Source: Alphaproteobacteria bacterium MarineAlpha2_Bin1
Lineage (GTDB): Bacteria > Pseudomonadota > Alphaproteobacteria > SHVP01
DNA length: 39,380 nt
Assembly: GCA_002938125.1 (NCBI GenBank)
Contig: PTLN01000003.1
Coordinates: 1 to 39,380 of the forward strand
Direction of reading: 5' to 3'
Of the stretch, positions 7,721-15,639 are shown in pieces. The stretch's first letter is position 1, and each line of letters starts with the position of its first letter. Position numbers and translations under genes: made by a program. Under the pieces are notes generated by a model, which saw only the letters and a program-made list of their open reading frames with translations, searched no databases and was not told the origin of the DNA.

Positions 7721-9385
7721 TTATTGCATAGATATATCCTTATCTAAAAATTTATTAATATAACTCACCAGGTTTTTTTGACTTTTGGGCATTTCAATTT
7801 TGTTAGAATTTTCAAAAATTTTTGAGATATTATTTCTATTTTTATCAAATTTATTTATTTTATTCTGTAAAAGTAGTGTTTTTGCATAAATTTTTTTATT
7901 AATAGTATCTTGATTATATGAAAAACATGCTTTTGCATAATATTGATATGTTTTTGATGCAGTCATTATTTGAATAAAGTCATGCTGAATTGCTTTAGGA
8001 TCTTTATAAGTAGTTAAGTCTTTAATATTAGCTTCTCCTGTTCTGAACCATGGCCAAAATAATTCAGAGTCTCTCAAATAATTCCACGCTACAATTAACT
8101 GAGTTCCATTTTTATTTGGTTTTATATTAGGAAAGAAATTATTTGAAAAATCTTTCTTCTGTTTTGAATTAAGAAGAATTGGATTTATAAGTATAACTGC
8201 ATCAAACATTAATGGATATAAAGTTAAGGCATTTATTGCTAACGAGATGCTTGCATCAAAAGAAATTATTGAAACCTTTTTTAATTTTAATTTATTTAAA
8301 ATTAAAATCAAATTTTTCGAATAAGAAGAAATTTTATTTTTATAAGTTATAATATCAGAAAAACCATTACCAGGTATATCAAATGAAATAACTTTTCTAT
8401 TAATAGATAACTCTTTTTGAAGCTTAATAGTGCTAAGACTATTTTTGCCAATTCCGTGGAGAATTATAACGGGTTTATTATCATCTTTCCCATATATTCT
8501 AATTAGCTGTTGCGAGTTATTTATGTCTATAAAAGAGGCTGAGGGTGGTTGATTTATTTTTATATTATTGCTATTTAATTTTATTTTTTTACAATTTTTA
8601 GTAATATTTTTTATTAGTTGATGTTTATTACTAACCTTTATTAATTTTATATTTGGATTAAAAAAACTTATTCTATTTACATGTTTTTCCAAAACATCAT
8701 CAGATCGTGAATAAAGAAGAGTAGATATTTTAACTTTTTTAAATGCTAAATGTGTATTATGAGAAAAAGCAGCTTTGTAACCCTTAATATAATTTTCCTC
8801 TGCTCTAAGTTTTGAAATGACAATATTATGTAAGAAATTCGGGTGAGGTAATTTTCTTCTTATTCTATTTTTTTTATTAAACCAAGGGTAGAATATTGTT
8901 TGATCTCTTGTATGGTGCCACGCTCTAATAAGGTGATCTCCGTTAATTCTTGAAATAAATTTAGGTGCATACTTTTTTAAAAGCGTTTTTTTTTCTGCAG
9001 TATTGTAAAACGAAATACCATCAATAATTAAACATTTAATTATGTTAGAGTTTATTGCAACTTCAAGAGCAATGTGTGCTCCTGTATGAGTTCCATAAAG
9101 AATACATTTATTTAAATTTAATTTTTTTAAAGTATCTATTGTGGCATTTGCAAAATCTTTAGCTGTGGGGTTATTTTTTTTTAAAGGTTCTGATAAACCA
9201 TAACCAGGCGTATCCAGAGCAATCATTTGAAAATCTTTTGCAAGTCCATGCAATGGTTCTAATACAAAGCTTCCATCTTGTGGGCTTGCATGTAATAAAA
9301 CTAATGGTCTACCCTTACCAGATATCCAGTAATGAACAATACGCCCATTAATATTGATAAACCTTCTAAATATCTCTTCTTTCAT
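7721..9385 (-). CDS. Tandem-duplicated alpha/beta-hydrolase-fold protein without serine nucleophiles
   Basis: Two alpha/beta-hydrolase domains in one 554-residue chain, roughly 1-260 and 280-550. Domain 1 has oxyanion-type LVLLHASPQDG, the DTPGYGLS turn, and an elbow GTHTG (98-102) that puts His100 where serine normally sits. Domain 2 has VIILHGIGKN, FDIPGNGFSD, and an elbow SFDAS (375-379) with Asp377 at that position. The halves also share a lid segment: GDHLIRAWHHTRDQTIFYPWF (149-169) against GTQLIVAWNYLRDSELFWPWF (427-447), 11 of 21 residues identical, plus a KAAFSHN/KACFSYN pair, so the gene probably arose by internal duplication. An Asp nucleophile is known in epoxide hydrolases and dehalogenases; a GxHTG elbow occurs in divergent hydrolases. 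Substrate unknown. Monocistronic, convergent with the methyltransferase. Confidence 0.8.
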   Translation of the reverse strand: MKEEIFRRFININGRIVHYWISGKGRPLVLLHASPQDGSFVLEPLHGLAKDFQMIALDTPGYGLSEPLKKNNPTAKDFANATIDTLKKLNLNKCILYGTHTGAHIALEVAINSNIIKCLIIDGISFYNTAEKKTLLKKYAPKFISRINGDHLIRAWHHTRDQTIFYPWFNKKNRIRRKLPHPNFLHNIVISKLRAEENYIKGYKAAFSHNTHLAFKKVKISTLLYSRSDDVLEKHVNRISFFNPNIKLIKVSNKHQLIKNITKNCKKIKLNSNNIKINQPPSASFIDINNSQQLIRIYGKDDNKPVIILHGIGKNSLSTIKLQKELSINRKVISFDIPGNGFSDIITYKNKISSYSKNLILILNKLKLKKVSIISFDASISLAINALTLYPLMFDAVILINPILLNSKQKKDFSNNFFPNIKPNKNGTQLIVAWNYLRDSELFWPWFRTGEANIKDLTTYKDPKAIQHDFIQIMTASKTYQYYAKACFSYNQDTINKKIYAKTLLLQNKINKFDKNRNNISKIFENSNKIEMPKSQKNLVSYINKFLDKDISMQ

Positions 9386-9481
9386 GAATTAAGTATTAAA
9401 TATTTAAATTAATAAAAAAAGAAATTTATTTTTAAATTTTATTAAACTATAATTTAAATCTAAAAAATGGGAGAAAATTTG

Positions 9482-9895
9482 ATGATTGAAGAATTTAACG
9501 GGGTATTTTTCCTAATAATATATATAATTTTATTCATTGGCTTTATTTATTATGCTTTCCAAACTTTGTTTGCAACAGCTAAATTTATTGAAAAATATAG
9601 TATAGATCAGTCGGGAGCATTTATGGTTCGTTTTGTGGGAACTTTTATTTCAGCTTTTGCTCTCATACAGTTATATATATTTTTTGATGGTATAGAAGGT
9701 CACTGGGCTTTTTTTCTATTTGGTTTATTGCAGTCTGTAATAGCATTTGTATCAAATCTGATTACAGTAGAGTTTTCAGATTATAAGACTAATAAAGGGG
9801 AAAAAATTACAAAGGAAGGTTATATAGCTCCACTTGTATTTACAATTTTATGGGTGATTTTAATCTATGGTGTGCAGGAAAAGATTTATGTGTAG
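9482..9895 (+). CDS. Small membrane protein of unknown function
   Basis: Not recognised. About 137 residues with four hydrophobic helices: residues about 7-28 (FFLIIYIILFIGFIYYAF), 45-70, 75-95 and near the C-terminus (APLVFTILWVILIYGV). A polar, lysine-rich loop precedes the last helix (SDYKTNKGEKITKEG). The ORF track begins at ATG 9467, but GGGAG lies within that extension and sits eight bases before the in-frame ATG at 9482 (MIEEFNG), which I take as the start. It ends 22 bases before the ceramidase-like gene, so the two are likely one unit. Confidence 0.65.
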   Translation: MIEEFNGVFFLIIYIILFIGFIYYAFQTLFATAKFIEKYSIDQSGAFMVRFVGTFISAFALIQLYIFFDGIEGHWAFFLFGLLQSVIAFVSNLITVEFSDYKTNKGEKITKEGYIAPLVFTILWVILIYGVQEKIYV

Positions 9896-9917
9896 CCTTT
9901 AAACCTAACTAGTAAGT

Positions 9918-10568
9918 TTGAAAAGTAATTATATTGATATTTATTGTGAGAGAACTGGCCCAGAATTTTGGTCTGAGCCAGTTAATGCTCTCACAAACAT
10001 TGCTTTTATTTTGTCATCATTATTTTTATCAGTTTATTTAATAAAAAAAAAATCAAAGAAATTTGACCTCGTAAATTGGATTTTTATTTTTTTAATTTTT
10101 TTAATAGGCTTAGGTAGTTGGTCCTTCCATACTTTTGCTAATACAGTTTCACTTTTATCTGATATTATTCCGATTGGTATTTTTATTGTCCTTTATACCT
10201 GGTTTACTTTTCAAAGATTAGTGTATATTAACTGGTATTTCCCATATGTTGCTGTATTAAGTATTCTTATATTATCATTTCTATTATCATTTATACCATT
10301 GTACGGAAGTCAATCTTATCTTGGTGCTCTAATTTTTTTATTTTTAGTTGGTATATATTGTAAAATTTATAGAAATTTAAAATTTTCATCTTCTTTGATT
10401 TTTGCGAGTTTTATTTTACTTGTATCAATAATATTTAGGACTACCGATATGTATATTTGCAAAAACTTTTTTGTTGGAAGCCATTTCATTTGGCATATTC
10501 TAAATTCAATTTTATTATTTATCGTTACAAAAGTAATGATTGATTATGGCCGTAAAAAGAGTAATTAA
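9918..10568 (+). CDS. Ceramidase-like (CREST superfamily) membrane protein
   Basis: Integral membrane protein, 216 aa, about seven helices. The opening YCERTGPEFWSEPVNALTNIAFI, GLGSWSFHTFANTVSLLSDIIPIGIF (S67/S69, H71, D82) and the C-terminal GSHFIWHILNS (H189-x3-H193) match the alkaline ceramidase/PAQR/Per1 CREST pattern, in which a Ser, an Asp and three His residues form a zinc amidohydrolase site inside the membrane. A ceramide-type or other lipid amide would be the natural substrate, but bacterial members have rarely been tested and no sphingolipid genes are in the window. TTG start. It converges with the glycosyltransferase, with two bases between the stops. Confidence 0.75.
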   Translation: MKSNYIDIYCERTGPEFWSEPVNALTNIAFILSSLFLSVYLIKKKSKKFDLVNWIFIFLIFLIGLGSWSFHTFANTVSLLSDIIPIGIFIVLYTWFTFQRLVYINWYFPYVAVLSILILSFLLSFIPLYGSQSYLGALIFLFLVGIYCKIYRNLKFSSSLIFASFILLVSIIFRTTDMYICKNFFVGSHFIWHILNSILLFIVTKVMIDYGRKKSN

Positions 10569-10570
10569 AT

Positions 10571-11803
10571 TTACTTAATAATATTCCTAATTAGTTTTTT
10601 TTCCCAATCTATTCTTTCTTCCCAATTTTCAAGTTTATCTATATAATCTCTTGGATAAGATTGAAGTTTTAATAAGTTTTCTGGATTGTCAACTAGTTGT
10701 TGTAATTGTAATTTCAAAGATTTTTGAAAGTTTTTTAAAGGTAGTTTTATACATATTTGATCTGGGATATACATAAAAGTGTTGGTGTCTCTATGATTCT
10801 TATAATCTGCTTCGGGTAAGATAAAGGAAAGACCTGCTGCTAGAGCCTCAAGGTTTGAGTTAGATAAGTTGCCCATGATATTAAATGAGATATATAAATT
10901 ACACTTAAGTAATATTTCAGTAACTTTATTATGTGGTACTGAACCGTAAAAAATAAAGTTAGATCCGTCGCTTGAATCTCTTGCTTTATTTTTTAATTCT
11001 TCAAGATTATCACCATCACCAATAATGTGTACAATTATATTTTTTTTATATTTATCCTCTAATGAAAGGAATGTTTCAATTATTTCAGTAGTCTGCTTAT
11101 AAGGGTCAATTCTTCCTAAAATAGCAATATTAATCTTGTCAATTAGCATATTCGGATCTTTTGTTTTTAAGGGTTTATCAACACCATTTATTTTAATTTC
11201 CCTCGGAGTTTTTTTATTTAGAATTTGGTTCAAAAAATTAGCTATACCACTTCCATCTTCTGTCCCAATTACTAATGAAAATGGTGAGTTATAACACCAT
11301 CTATCAATTTTTTGTGTTATTGATTTACCATTAAGCATTTTTTTCATTGAAGGTGTTACGCCGAGAACTCTTAATATTACAGGTGTATTAGTAAATCGAG
11401 AGATTATTGATCCAGCTAAAATATTTGATCTATCAACGTAAAAGATATCTGGTTTAAATTTTTTATGGAATTTCCAAACTTTTATAGTTTGTCTGATTGA
11501 ACTTATATGTCCTCTGTATCTACCAAATATTCTTGGTATTTTTTTTACTCCTGTTAAAACTATTGTATTTGCCTCTAACCCTTTAATTTTAATTTTTTTA
11601 TCACTTATTTCATCCCATATATCTTTATAAGAGAAGCCTGATTCTTTTGCAGTAAATATTATTGATACTTCATTATTATCTTCTGCAAACGTCTCTATTA
11701 ATTTATATATTGCAGGTGAACCGCTTGGGTTCCAATTAGTTTCAATTATACTATTTTTAAACCCGCTCATTAATCTGCAATTGATTAATATCTTCATCTT
11801 CAA
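10571..11803 (-). CDS. Glycosyltransferase family 4-like
   Basis: GT-B fold glycosyltransferase, 410 aa. The C-terminal half shows the GT4 signature: INIAILGRIDPYKQ (about 226-239), VHIIGDGDNLEELKNKA, FIFYGSVPHNKVTEILLKCNLYISFN and SNSNLEALAAGLSFILPE, the acceptor/donor-binding EX7E region. The N-terminal half has NWNPSGSPAIYKLIETFAED, a usual GT4 opening with the glycine loop. Such enzymes build cell-surface polysaccharide or glycolipid from nucleotide sugars; donor and acceptor cannot be read from the sequence. It is not in a visible polysaccharide cluster. It lies 37 bases downstream of umuC on the same strand and could be read through from the SOS promoter, though its role looks unrelated. 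Confidence 0.85.
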   Translation of the reverse strand: MKMKILINCRLMSGFKNSIIETNWNPSGSPAIYKLIETFAEDNNEVSIIFTAKESGFSYKDIWDEISDKKIKIKGLEANTIVLTGVKKIPRIFGRYRGHISSIRQTIKVWKFHKKFKPDIFYVDRSNILAGSIISRFTNTPVILRVLGVTPSMKKMLNGKSITQKIDRWCYNSPFSLVIGTEDGSGIANFLNQILNKKTPREIKINGVDKPLKTKDPNMLIDKINIAILGRIDPYKQTTEIIETFLSLEDKYKKNIIVHIIGDGDNLEELKNKARDSSDGSNFIFYGSVPHNKVTEILLKCNLYISFNIMGNLSNSNLEALAAGLSFILPEADYKNHRDTNTFMYIPDQICIKLPLKNFQKSLKLQLQQLVDNPENLLKLQSYPRDYIDKLENWEERIDWEKKLIRNIIK

Positions 11804-11840
11804 ATCTACTACATTTCTCTCGTTTCAATTTTTAATAACT

Positions 11841-13112
11841 TTAATTAGCACTGACTTTAATTATATCTTGCCATCTAGTGGTAAATTTAGAGGATACATT
11901 ATGTTGTTTCATTTTCCATTCAGATTTTTTACTTTTTATTCCTAATTCTAAACAATTTCTTCCAAATTTTTCGTTAATTTTATCAATTGCTTCCATTAAC
12001 CGATAATTTTCTTTTTTAGCATCGGGAAAGAAACCAGGTATAATTGTTTGTTTGGGGAAAAGATCAAGTAATAAAATACCTCCTTTTCTATATAAATAAT
12101 TTTCTTTCCACAGTCTATTAAATATTTTTCGTGCTTCTAGTACTAGTATTATACTATCAGACGTTGGCGTTATTAGAGTATTTGTTGCACTGTTAGAGTA
12201 CTGTTTAGTATTTTTATTAAATCTATCTGTAGATATAAAGACTTGGATGGACTGACATGCTAGTTTTTTTTTTCGAATTTTTGATGCTGCTATTTGTACA
12301 AATAGCCTGATGGCATCAAATACTTTTTCCTTTTCTCTGACTTCTTTACCAAAAGTACGAGAGCAACGGACAGATTTATTTTGTATTGGTTCTACTTCTA
12401 ATCTATGACAGGGTATACCCTTTATTTCTTTCAGAGTTCTTAGTCCTGTGATACCCATTTTTTTACGTACCCAGTGCTCAGAAGATTTTTTGAGTTCTAA
12501 AGCATTACGGATTTTATTTACATGAAGCATTTTAGACCATTGTCTTCCTATGCCCCAAATATCTTCGATATGTATATTTTGTAAAATCCTATCTATTTTA
12601 TTATCATTTATATTATGAAGGCTAAAAACTCCTTTAGTTGCTATATCTGATTTTGCTATTTTATTAGCAACTTTGGCCAATGTTTTAGTAGGTCCAATTC
12701 CTATTGATACCGGTATTCCTACCCATTTAAATATTGTTTGACGTATTTTTTCACACCATTTAACTGGATCATTTGTAATTAATTTGAGATCAAGAAAGCA
12801 TTCATCAATACTATATATTTCAATATCTGGGCACTTTTCTGCTAATATGCTCATTACCCTTGATGACATATCTCCGTAAAGTGCGTAATTAGATGAAAAC
12901 GTAATTATATCATGTTTTTGAATGATATCTTTTATTTTGAAAACAGGCACACCCATACTAATACCAAGTTTTTTTGCTTCTTGGGATCGTGCTATCACAC
13001 ATCCATCGTTATTGGAAAGGACTATTAAAGGCTTTTCATTTAATTCTGGTTGGAATACTCTTTCACAAGATGCATAGAAGTTATTACAGTCAATTAAGGC
13101 AAACATCGACAT
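11841..13112 (-). CDS. umuC: DNA polymerase V catalytic subunit UmuC (Y-family)
   Basis: Error-prone translesion DNA polymerase that copies past lesions during the SOS response. Length 423 aa, as in E. coli UmuC. The metal-binding opening FALIDCNNFYASCERVF, the SNNDGCVIARSQEAKKLGI finger region and YSIDECFLDL (the SxDE palm motif) are intact. The HhH segment (HIEDIWGIGRQWSK) and the little-finger region (RCSRTFGKEV) follow, with a C-terminal DUF4113 tail (FGRNCLELGIKSKKSEWKMKQ...FTTRWQDIIKV). It starts four bases after umuD stops. Active polymerase V would be UmuD'2C with RecA. Confidence 0.97.
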   Translation of the reverse strand: MSMFALIDCNNFYASCERVFQPELNEKPLIVLSNNDGCVIARSQEAKKLGISMGVPVFKIKDIIQKHDIITFSSNYALYGDMSSRVMSILAEKCPDIEIYSIDECFLDLKLITNDPVKWCEKIRQTIFKWVGIPVSIGIGPTKTLAKVANKIAKSDIATKGVFSLHNINDNKIDRILQNIHIEDIWGIGRQWSKMLHVNKIRNALELKKSSEHWVRKKMGITGLRTLKEIKGIPCHRLEVEPIQNKSVRCSRTFGKEVREKEKVFDAIRLFVQIAASKIRKKKLACQSIQVFISTDRFNKNTKQYSNSATNTLITPTSDSIILVLEARKIFNRLWKENYLYRKGGILLLDLFPKQTIIPGFFPDAKKENYRLMEAIDKINEKFGRNCLELGIKSKKSEWKMKQHNVSSKFTTRWQDIIKVSAN

Positions 13113-13116
13113 TTTA

Positions 13117-13539
13117 CTATCGGTTATAATGTTTTCTTATACTATGGATCACGACTCCCCAAATTTCACATCCATTTTCATCAATAGGTATGTCAGGAAA
13201 TAAACTATTTTCAGCAGATAATAACCAAGAATCATTTATTTTCTTGAGACGCTTTAAAGTAAGATCACCTTGAATAACTGCAATAACAATATCTTTCTCT
13301 TGTGGATAAAGACTTCTATCAACAATCAGTAGATCTCCATTAAATATTCCTGAGTTTTTCATCGATTCACCTTCAACGCGCGCAAAAAAAGTAGCTGCTG
13401 GCTTTTTTATTAAATATTCATTTAAATCTAATTTACCCTCAGTATGGTCATCTGCTGGACTAGGGAATCCTGCAGAAACGTTAGATCCATACACAATTAA
13501 TGGCATTTTGGAAGGCTTTTTATTGGCAAATAAAATCAT
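13117..13539 (-). CDS. umuD: UmuD, SOS-cleaved subunit of DNA polymerase V
   Basis: S24-family serine protease of 140 aa that cleaves itself on RecA filaments; the shortened UmuD' then pairs with UmuC. Cleavage motif SAGFPSPADDH predicts a cut between Ala23 and Gly24 (Cys-Gly in E. coli). Catalytic Ser59 lies in EGESMKNSG and Lys96 in GDLTLKRL, so the Ser-Lys dyad is intact. First gene of a two-gene unit with umuC. A perfect GTTC-N7-GTTC LexA box lies 23-37 bases upstream of its start, so LexA control is well supported by the sequence. Confidence 0.96.
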   Translation of the reverse strand: MILFANKKPSKMPLIVYGSNVSAGFPSPADDHTEGKLDLNEYLIKKPAATFFARVEGESMKNSGIFNGDLLIVDRSLYPQEKDIVIAVIQGDLTLKRLKKINDSWLLSAENSLFPDIPIDENGCEIWGVVIHSIRKHYNR

Positions 13540-13561
13540 AGATATCCTCTAATTATAACTA

Positions 13562-13576
13562 GAACAAATCATGAAC
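13562..13576. promoter_or_regulatory. LexA (SOS) box of the alphaproteobacterial type
   Basis: The plus strand reads GAACAAATCATGAAC, which is GTTC-N7-GTTC on the umuD strand, the direct-repeat LexA operator known from alphaproteobacteria such as Rhodobacter, Caulobacter and Sinorhizobium. It lies 22 bases before the umuD start and 68 bases before the divergent alkB-like gene, so one LexA site may control both directions. The perfect match and the location are seen; binding is inferred. Confidence 0.85.
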
Positions 13577-13644
13577 ATATGTTATAAATTGTCAAGGAAG
13601 TTTATAAAAAATTATATTCTTAATGATTATTTTGGGTAAAAAAG

Positions 13645-14220
13645 TTGATAGAAAAGCAAAAAATACCAGAAACAAATATATTTCTATACAGAGGTTTCTA
13701 TTCAAATCAAGAAACTTTAGAAGTAATGAAAGAATTAAAGAAAGAAATAGAATGGAAAGAAGTAAAAATAAAGTTATTTGGAAAAGAGTATTTATCACCA
13801 AGGTTAAGTGCTTGGTATGGAGAAAAATCATATAAGTACTCCGGGTATAGATGGGAACAGAGGCCCTGTCCTAAAAGCATAATAAGAATAAAAAAAAATA
13901 TTGAAAAATTAACATTGCTAAAATTTAATGGTGTATTAGCAAACTTATATAGAAGTGGTCAGGATTCAATGGGTTGGCACTCAGATGATGAGAAAGAACT
14001 AGGATCTCAACCTATAATTGCTTCGATAGTTTTTGGGGCAACAAGAAGATTCTTACTGAGAGATAAAAAAATAAAAAATAAGAAAAAAGAAATTAAATTT
14101 GAAGATGGAGATCTTATGTTGATGGGTTCCGGTGTCCAAAAGTGTTGGGAGCATTCAATACCAAAAACAGCAAAGAGCGTAGGAGAAAGAATAAATTTAA
14201 CATTTAGATTAATTTATTAA
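13645..14220 (+). CDS. AlkB-like 2-oxoglutarate/Fe(II) dioxygenase (DNA dealkylation repair)
   Basis: Fe(II)/2-oxoglutarate dioxygenase of 191 aa, closest in layout to the ALKBH2/3-type proteins that oxidatively remove methyl groups from N1-methyladenine and N3-methylcytosine. Iron ligands H112-x-D114 (GWHSDDE) and H170 (CWEHSIPK), the 2-oxoglutarate arginines R182 and R188 (ERINLTFR), the nucleotide-lid-like SPRLSAWYGE, and LANLYRSGQDSMGWH are all present. The TTG start at 13645 is the first usable in this frame after the intergenic region. Two overlapping small ORFs (13592..13831 and 13623..13835) are shadows. Divergent from umuD with the LexA box between, which suits an SOS or alkylation-damage role. 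Confidence 0.88.
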   Translation: MIEKQKIPETNIFLYRGFYSNQETLEVMKELKKEIEWKEVKIKLFGKEYLSPRLSAWYGEKSYKYSGYRWEQRPCPKSIIRIKKNIEKLTLLKFNGVLANLYRSGQDSMGWHSDDEKELGSQPIIASIVFGATRRFLLRDKKIKNKKKEIKFEDGDLMLMGSGVQKCWEHSIPKTAKSVGERINLTFRLIY

Positions 14221-14231
14221 TGGGCTATAAA

Positions 14232-14606
14232 TCATAAAAAGGGGTTAATATTTTTCTTTGTATTTGTATAAATGCGATTTTGAGCAGGTTGTGGGTTTAG
14301 TTTATCGATTAGTTTGGATAGAAGATCTGAGAGCTGGTCGTACCTTGAAGCTTTTTCTGAGGCTCTGATTGACTCAATTCTAGACTTGGATAAGTCTAGA
14401 ATCGCTTTATCGTATTTTACTTGTATATCTATTTTTTCTTTTTTTAAAAATTCTATTTGATCTTTATAGTCATTTATTCTTTCTTCTGAAGAAGACTTAA
14501 TTTCTGATATTATTGACCTATAAACATTATCCTTATCTTGGATAATTTTTTCATAAAGTTTATCAACCTTGTCTGAAGTTTCAGTATTGCTAAGAATACG
14601 ATTCAT
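14232..14606 (-). CDS. Hypothetical coiled-coil protein
   Basis: Not recognised. 124 residues, strongly charged, with a heptad-like helical stretch from about 15 to 95 (KVDKLYEKIIQDKDNVYRS, IEFLKKEKIDIQVKYDKA, YDQLSDLLSKLIDKL), then a proline-containing, disordered-looking tail (NPQPAQNRIYTNTKKN). There is no signal peptide or membrane segment, so it is probably a cytosolic coiled-coil protein that forms oligomers. Stop is 11 bases from the convergent alkB-like stop; its start faces the aminotransferase gene across a 130-base gap. Base composition is like its neighbours. The long open frame and lack of a better overlapping frame support it as a gene. Confidence 0.6.
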   Translation of the reverse strand: MNRILSNTETSDKVDKLYEKIIQDKDNVYRSIISEIKSSSEERINDYKDQIEFLKKEKIDIQVKYDKAILDLSKSRIESIRASEKASRYDQLSDLLSKLIDKLNPQPAQNRIYTNTKKNINPFL

Positions 14607-14736
14607 AATAAAAAATAATTTCCTTTATAGTACGCCAAAAAAATAATATTATACTGTAAGACTACTTCATATAATTAAATTTTCAAAAAAGTTTTTATGG
14701 TTAATATAAATAATATATAAAAAATTCGGAGGTAAT

Positions 14737-15621
14737 ATGGCTGAAAATTCAATAATTTATATAAATGGTGAGTTTACGCCTCTAGCTGAAGCAAAAATTT
14801 CGGTGCTTGATCAAGGTTTTCTGCTTGGGGATGCTGTTTTTGATGTGGTTTCAGCATGGAATGGATACATATTTAAATTAGATGAACATCTAGATAGGTT
14901 TGAAGACTCATTGAGAGCAACAAGAATGAATTGCTCGTTAGACAAACAAGGCTGGTATAAAGCAATTATAGATACAGTAAAGTTAAATAATCTAAAAAAT
15001 GCAAGTATAAGGTTTATTGCAACCAGAGGTATATCAAAAGAAGTAATTGCAGATCCAAGAGATAATTCTCCTACTGAAATTATTTGGGTAGCTCCATATG
15101 TTTTTCTAGCTGATGAAATTGGGAGGCAAGAAGGAATAAAATTGATGATTAGCCATTTAAGAGGTTTTACACCAGATACTTTAGATCCCAGGTACAAATG
15201 TGTTGATCGTCTACATTACCAGTTAGCTAAAATGGAGGCTTTAGATGCTGGATATGATGATTTAATTTGGTTGGATAATAATGGGTATGTTGCTGAAGGA
15301 CCTGCTTCAAATATATTTGTTATTAAAAATGGAATTATGTATACACCAGGTGATGGTATTTTAAGAGGTATAACGCGTCAGGTTTTTATTGATTTAGCAA
15401 AAAGTATAAATATAGAGGTTAAGTTATGCAATATTTCTACTTTTGATTTATTTGCTGCTGATGAAATATTTACTACTAGCACAGCTGGAGGAGCATTACC
15501 AATTAAAGAAGTTTCTGGAAGAAAAGTAAGAGACTCAGTTCCAGGTACTATTACAAAAAAATTGGACTCTTTGTATTGGAAACTCAGAGAGTCAGGAGAG
15601 GGAGCTACGCTAATTAACTAA
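14737..15621 (+). CDS. Class IV (branched-chain/D-amino-acid type) PLP aminotransferase
   Basis: Fold-type IV pyridoxal-phosphate aminotransferase of 294 aa. Marks: YINGEFTPLAEAKISVLDQGFLLGDAVFDVV opening, EHLDRFEDSLRAT, the PLP-lysine segment DPRYKCVDRLHYQLAKMEA (K154 most likely), VAEGPASNIFVIKNG (E187 is the usual partner of the PLP nitrogen) and TTSTAGGALPIKEV, which binds the phosphate. Preceded by a clear GGAGG at six to seven bases. Family members act on branched-chain amino acids, D-alanine, aminodeoxychorismate, or (R)-amines. The DPRYK motif in place of the IKSLNYL of IlvE argues against housekeeping IlvE; I cannot assign the substrate. Downstream neighbours are dehydrogenases, suggesting a catabolic setting. 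Confidence 0.85.
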   Translation: MAENSIIYINGEFTPLAEAKISVLDQGFLLGDAVFDVVSAWNGYIFKLDEHLDRFEDSLRATRMNCSLDKQGWYKAIIDTVKLNNLKNASIRFIATRGISKEVIADPRDNSPTEIIWVAPYVFLADEIGRQEGIKLMISHLRGFTPDTLDPRYKCVDRLHYQLAKMEALDAGYDDLIWLDNNGYVAEGPASNIFVIKNGIMYTPGDGILRGITRQVFIDLAKSINIEVKLCNISTFDLFAADEIFTTSTAGGALPIKEVSGRKVRDSVPGTITKKLDSLYWKLRESGEGATLIN

Positions 15622-15639
15622 ATTTTTTTGTATGAATAA

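Noticed and set aside
13592-13835. ORFs of 70-79 aa (13592..13831 minus and 13623..13835 plus)
   Set aside because: They overlap the start of the AlkB-like gene in other frames; low-complexity Leu/Ile/Phe or Lys/Arg content is typical of shadows in AT-rich DNA.
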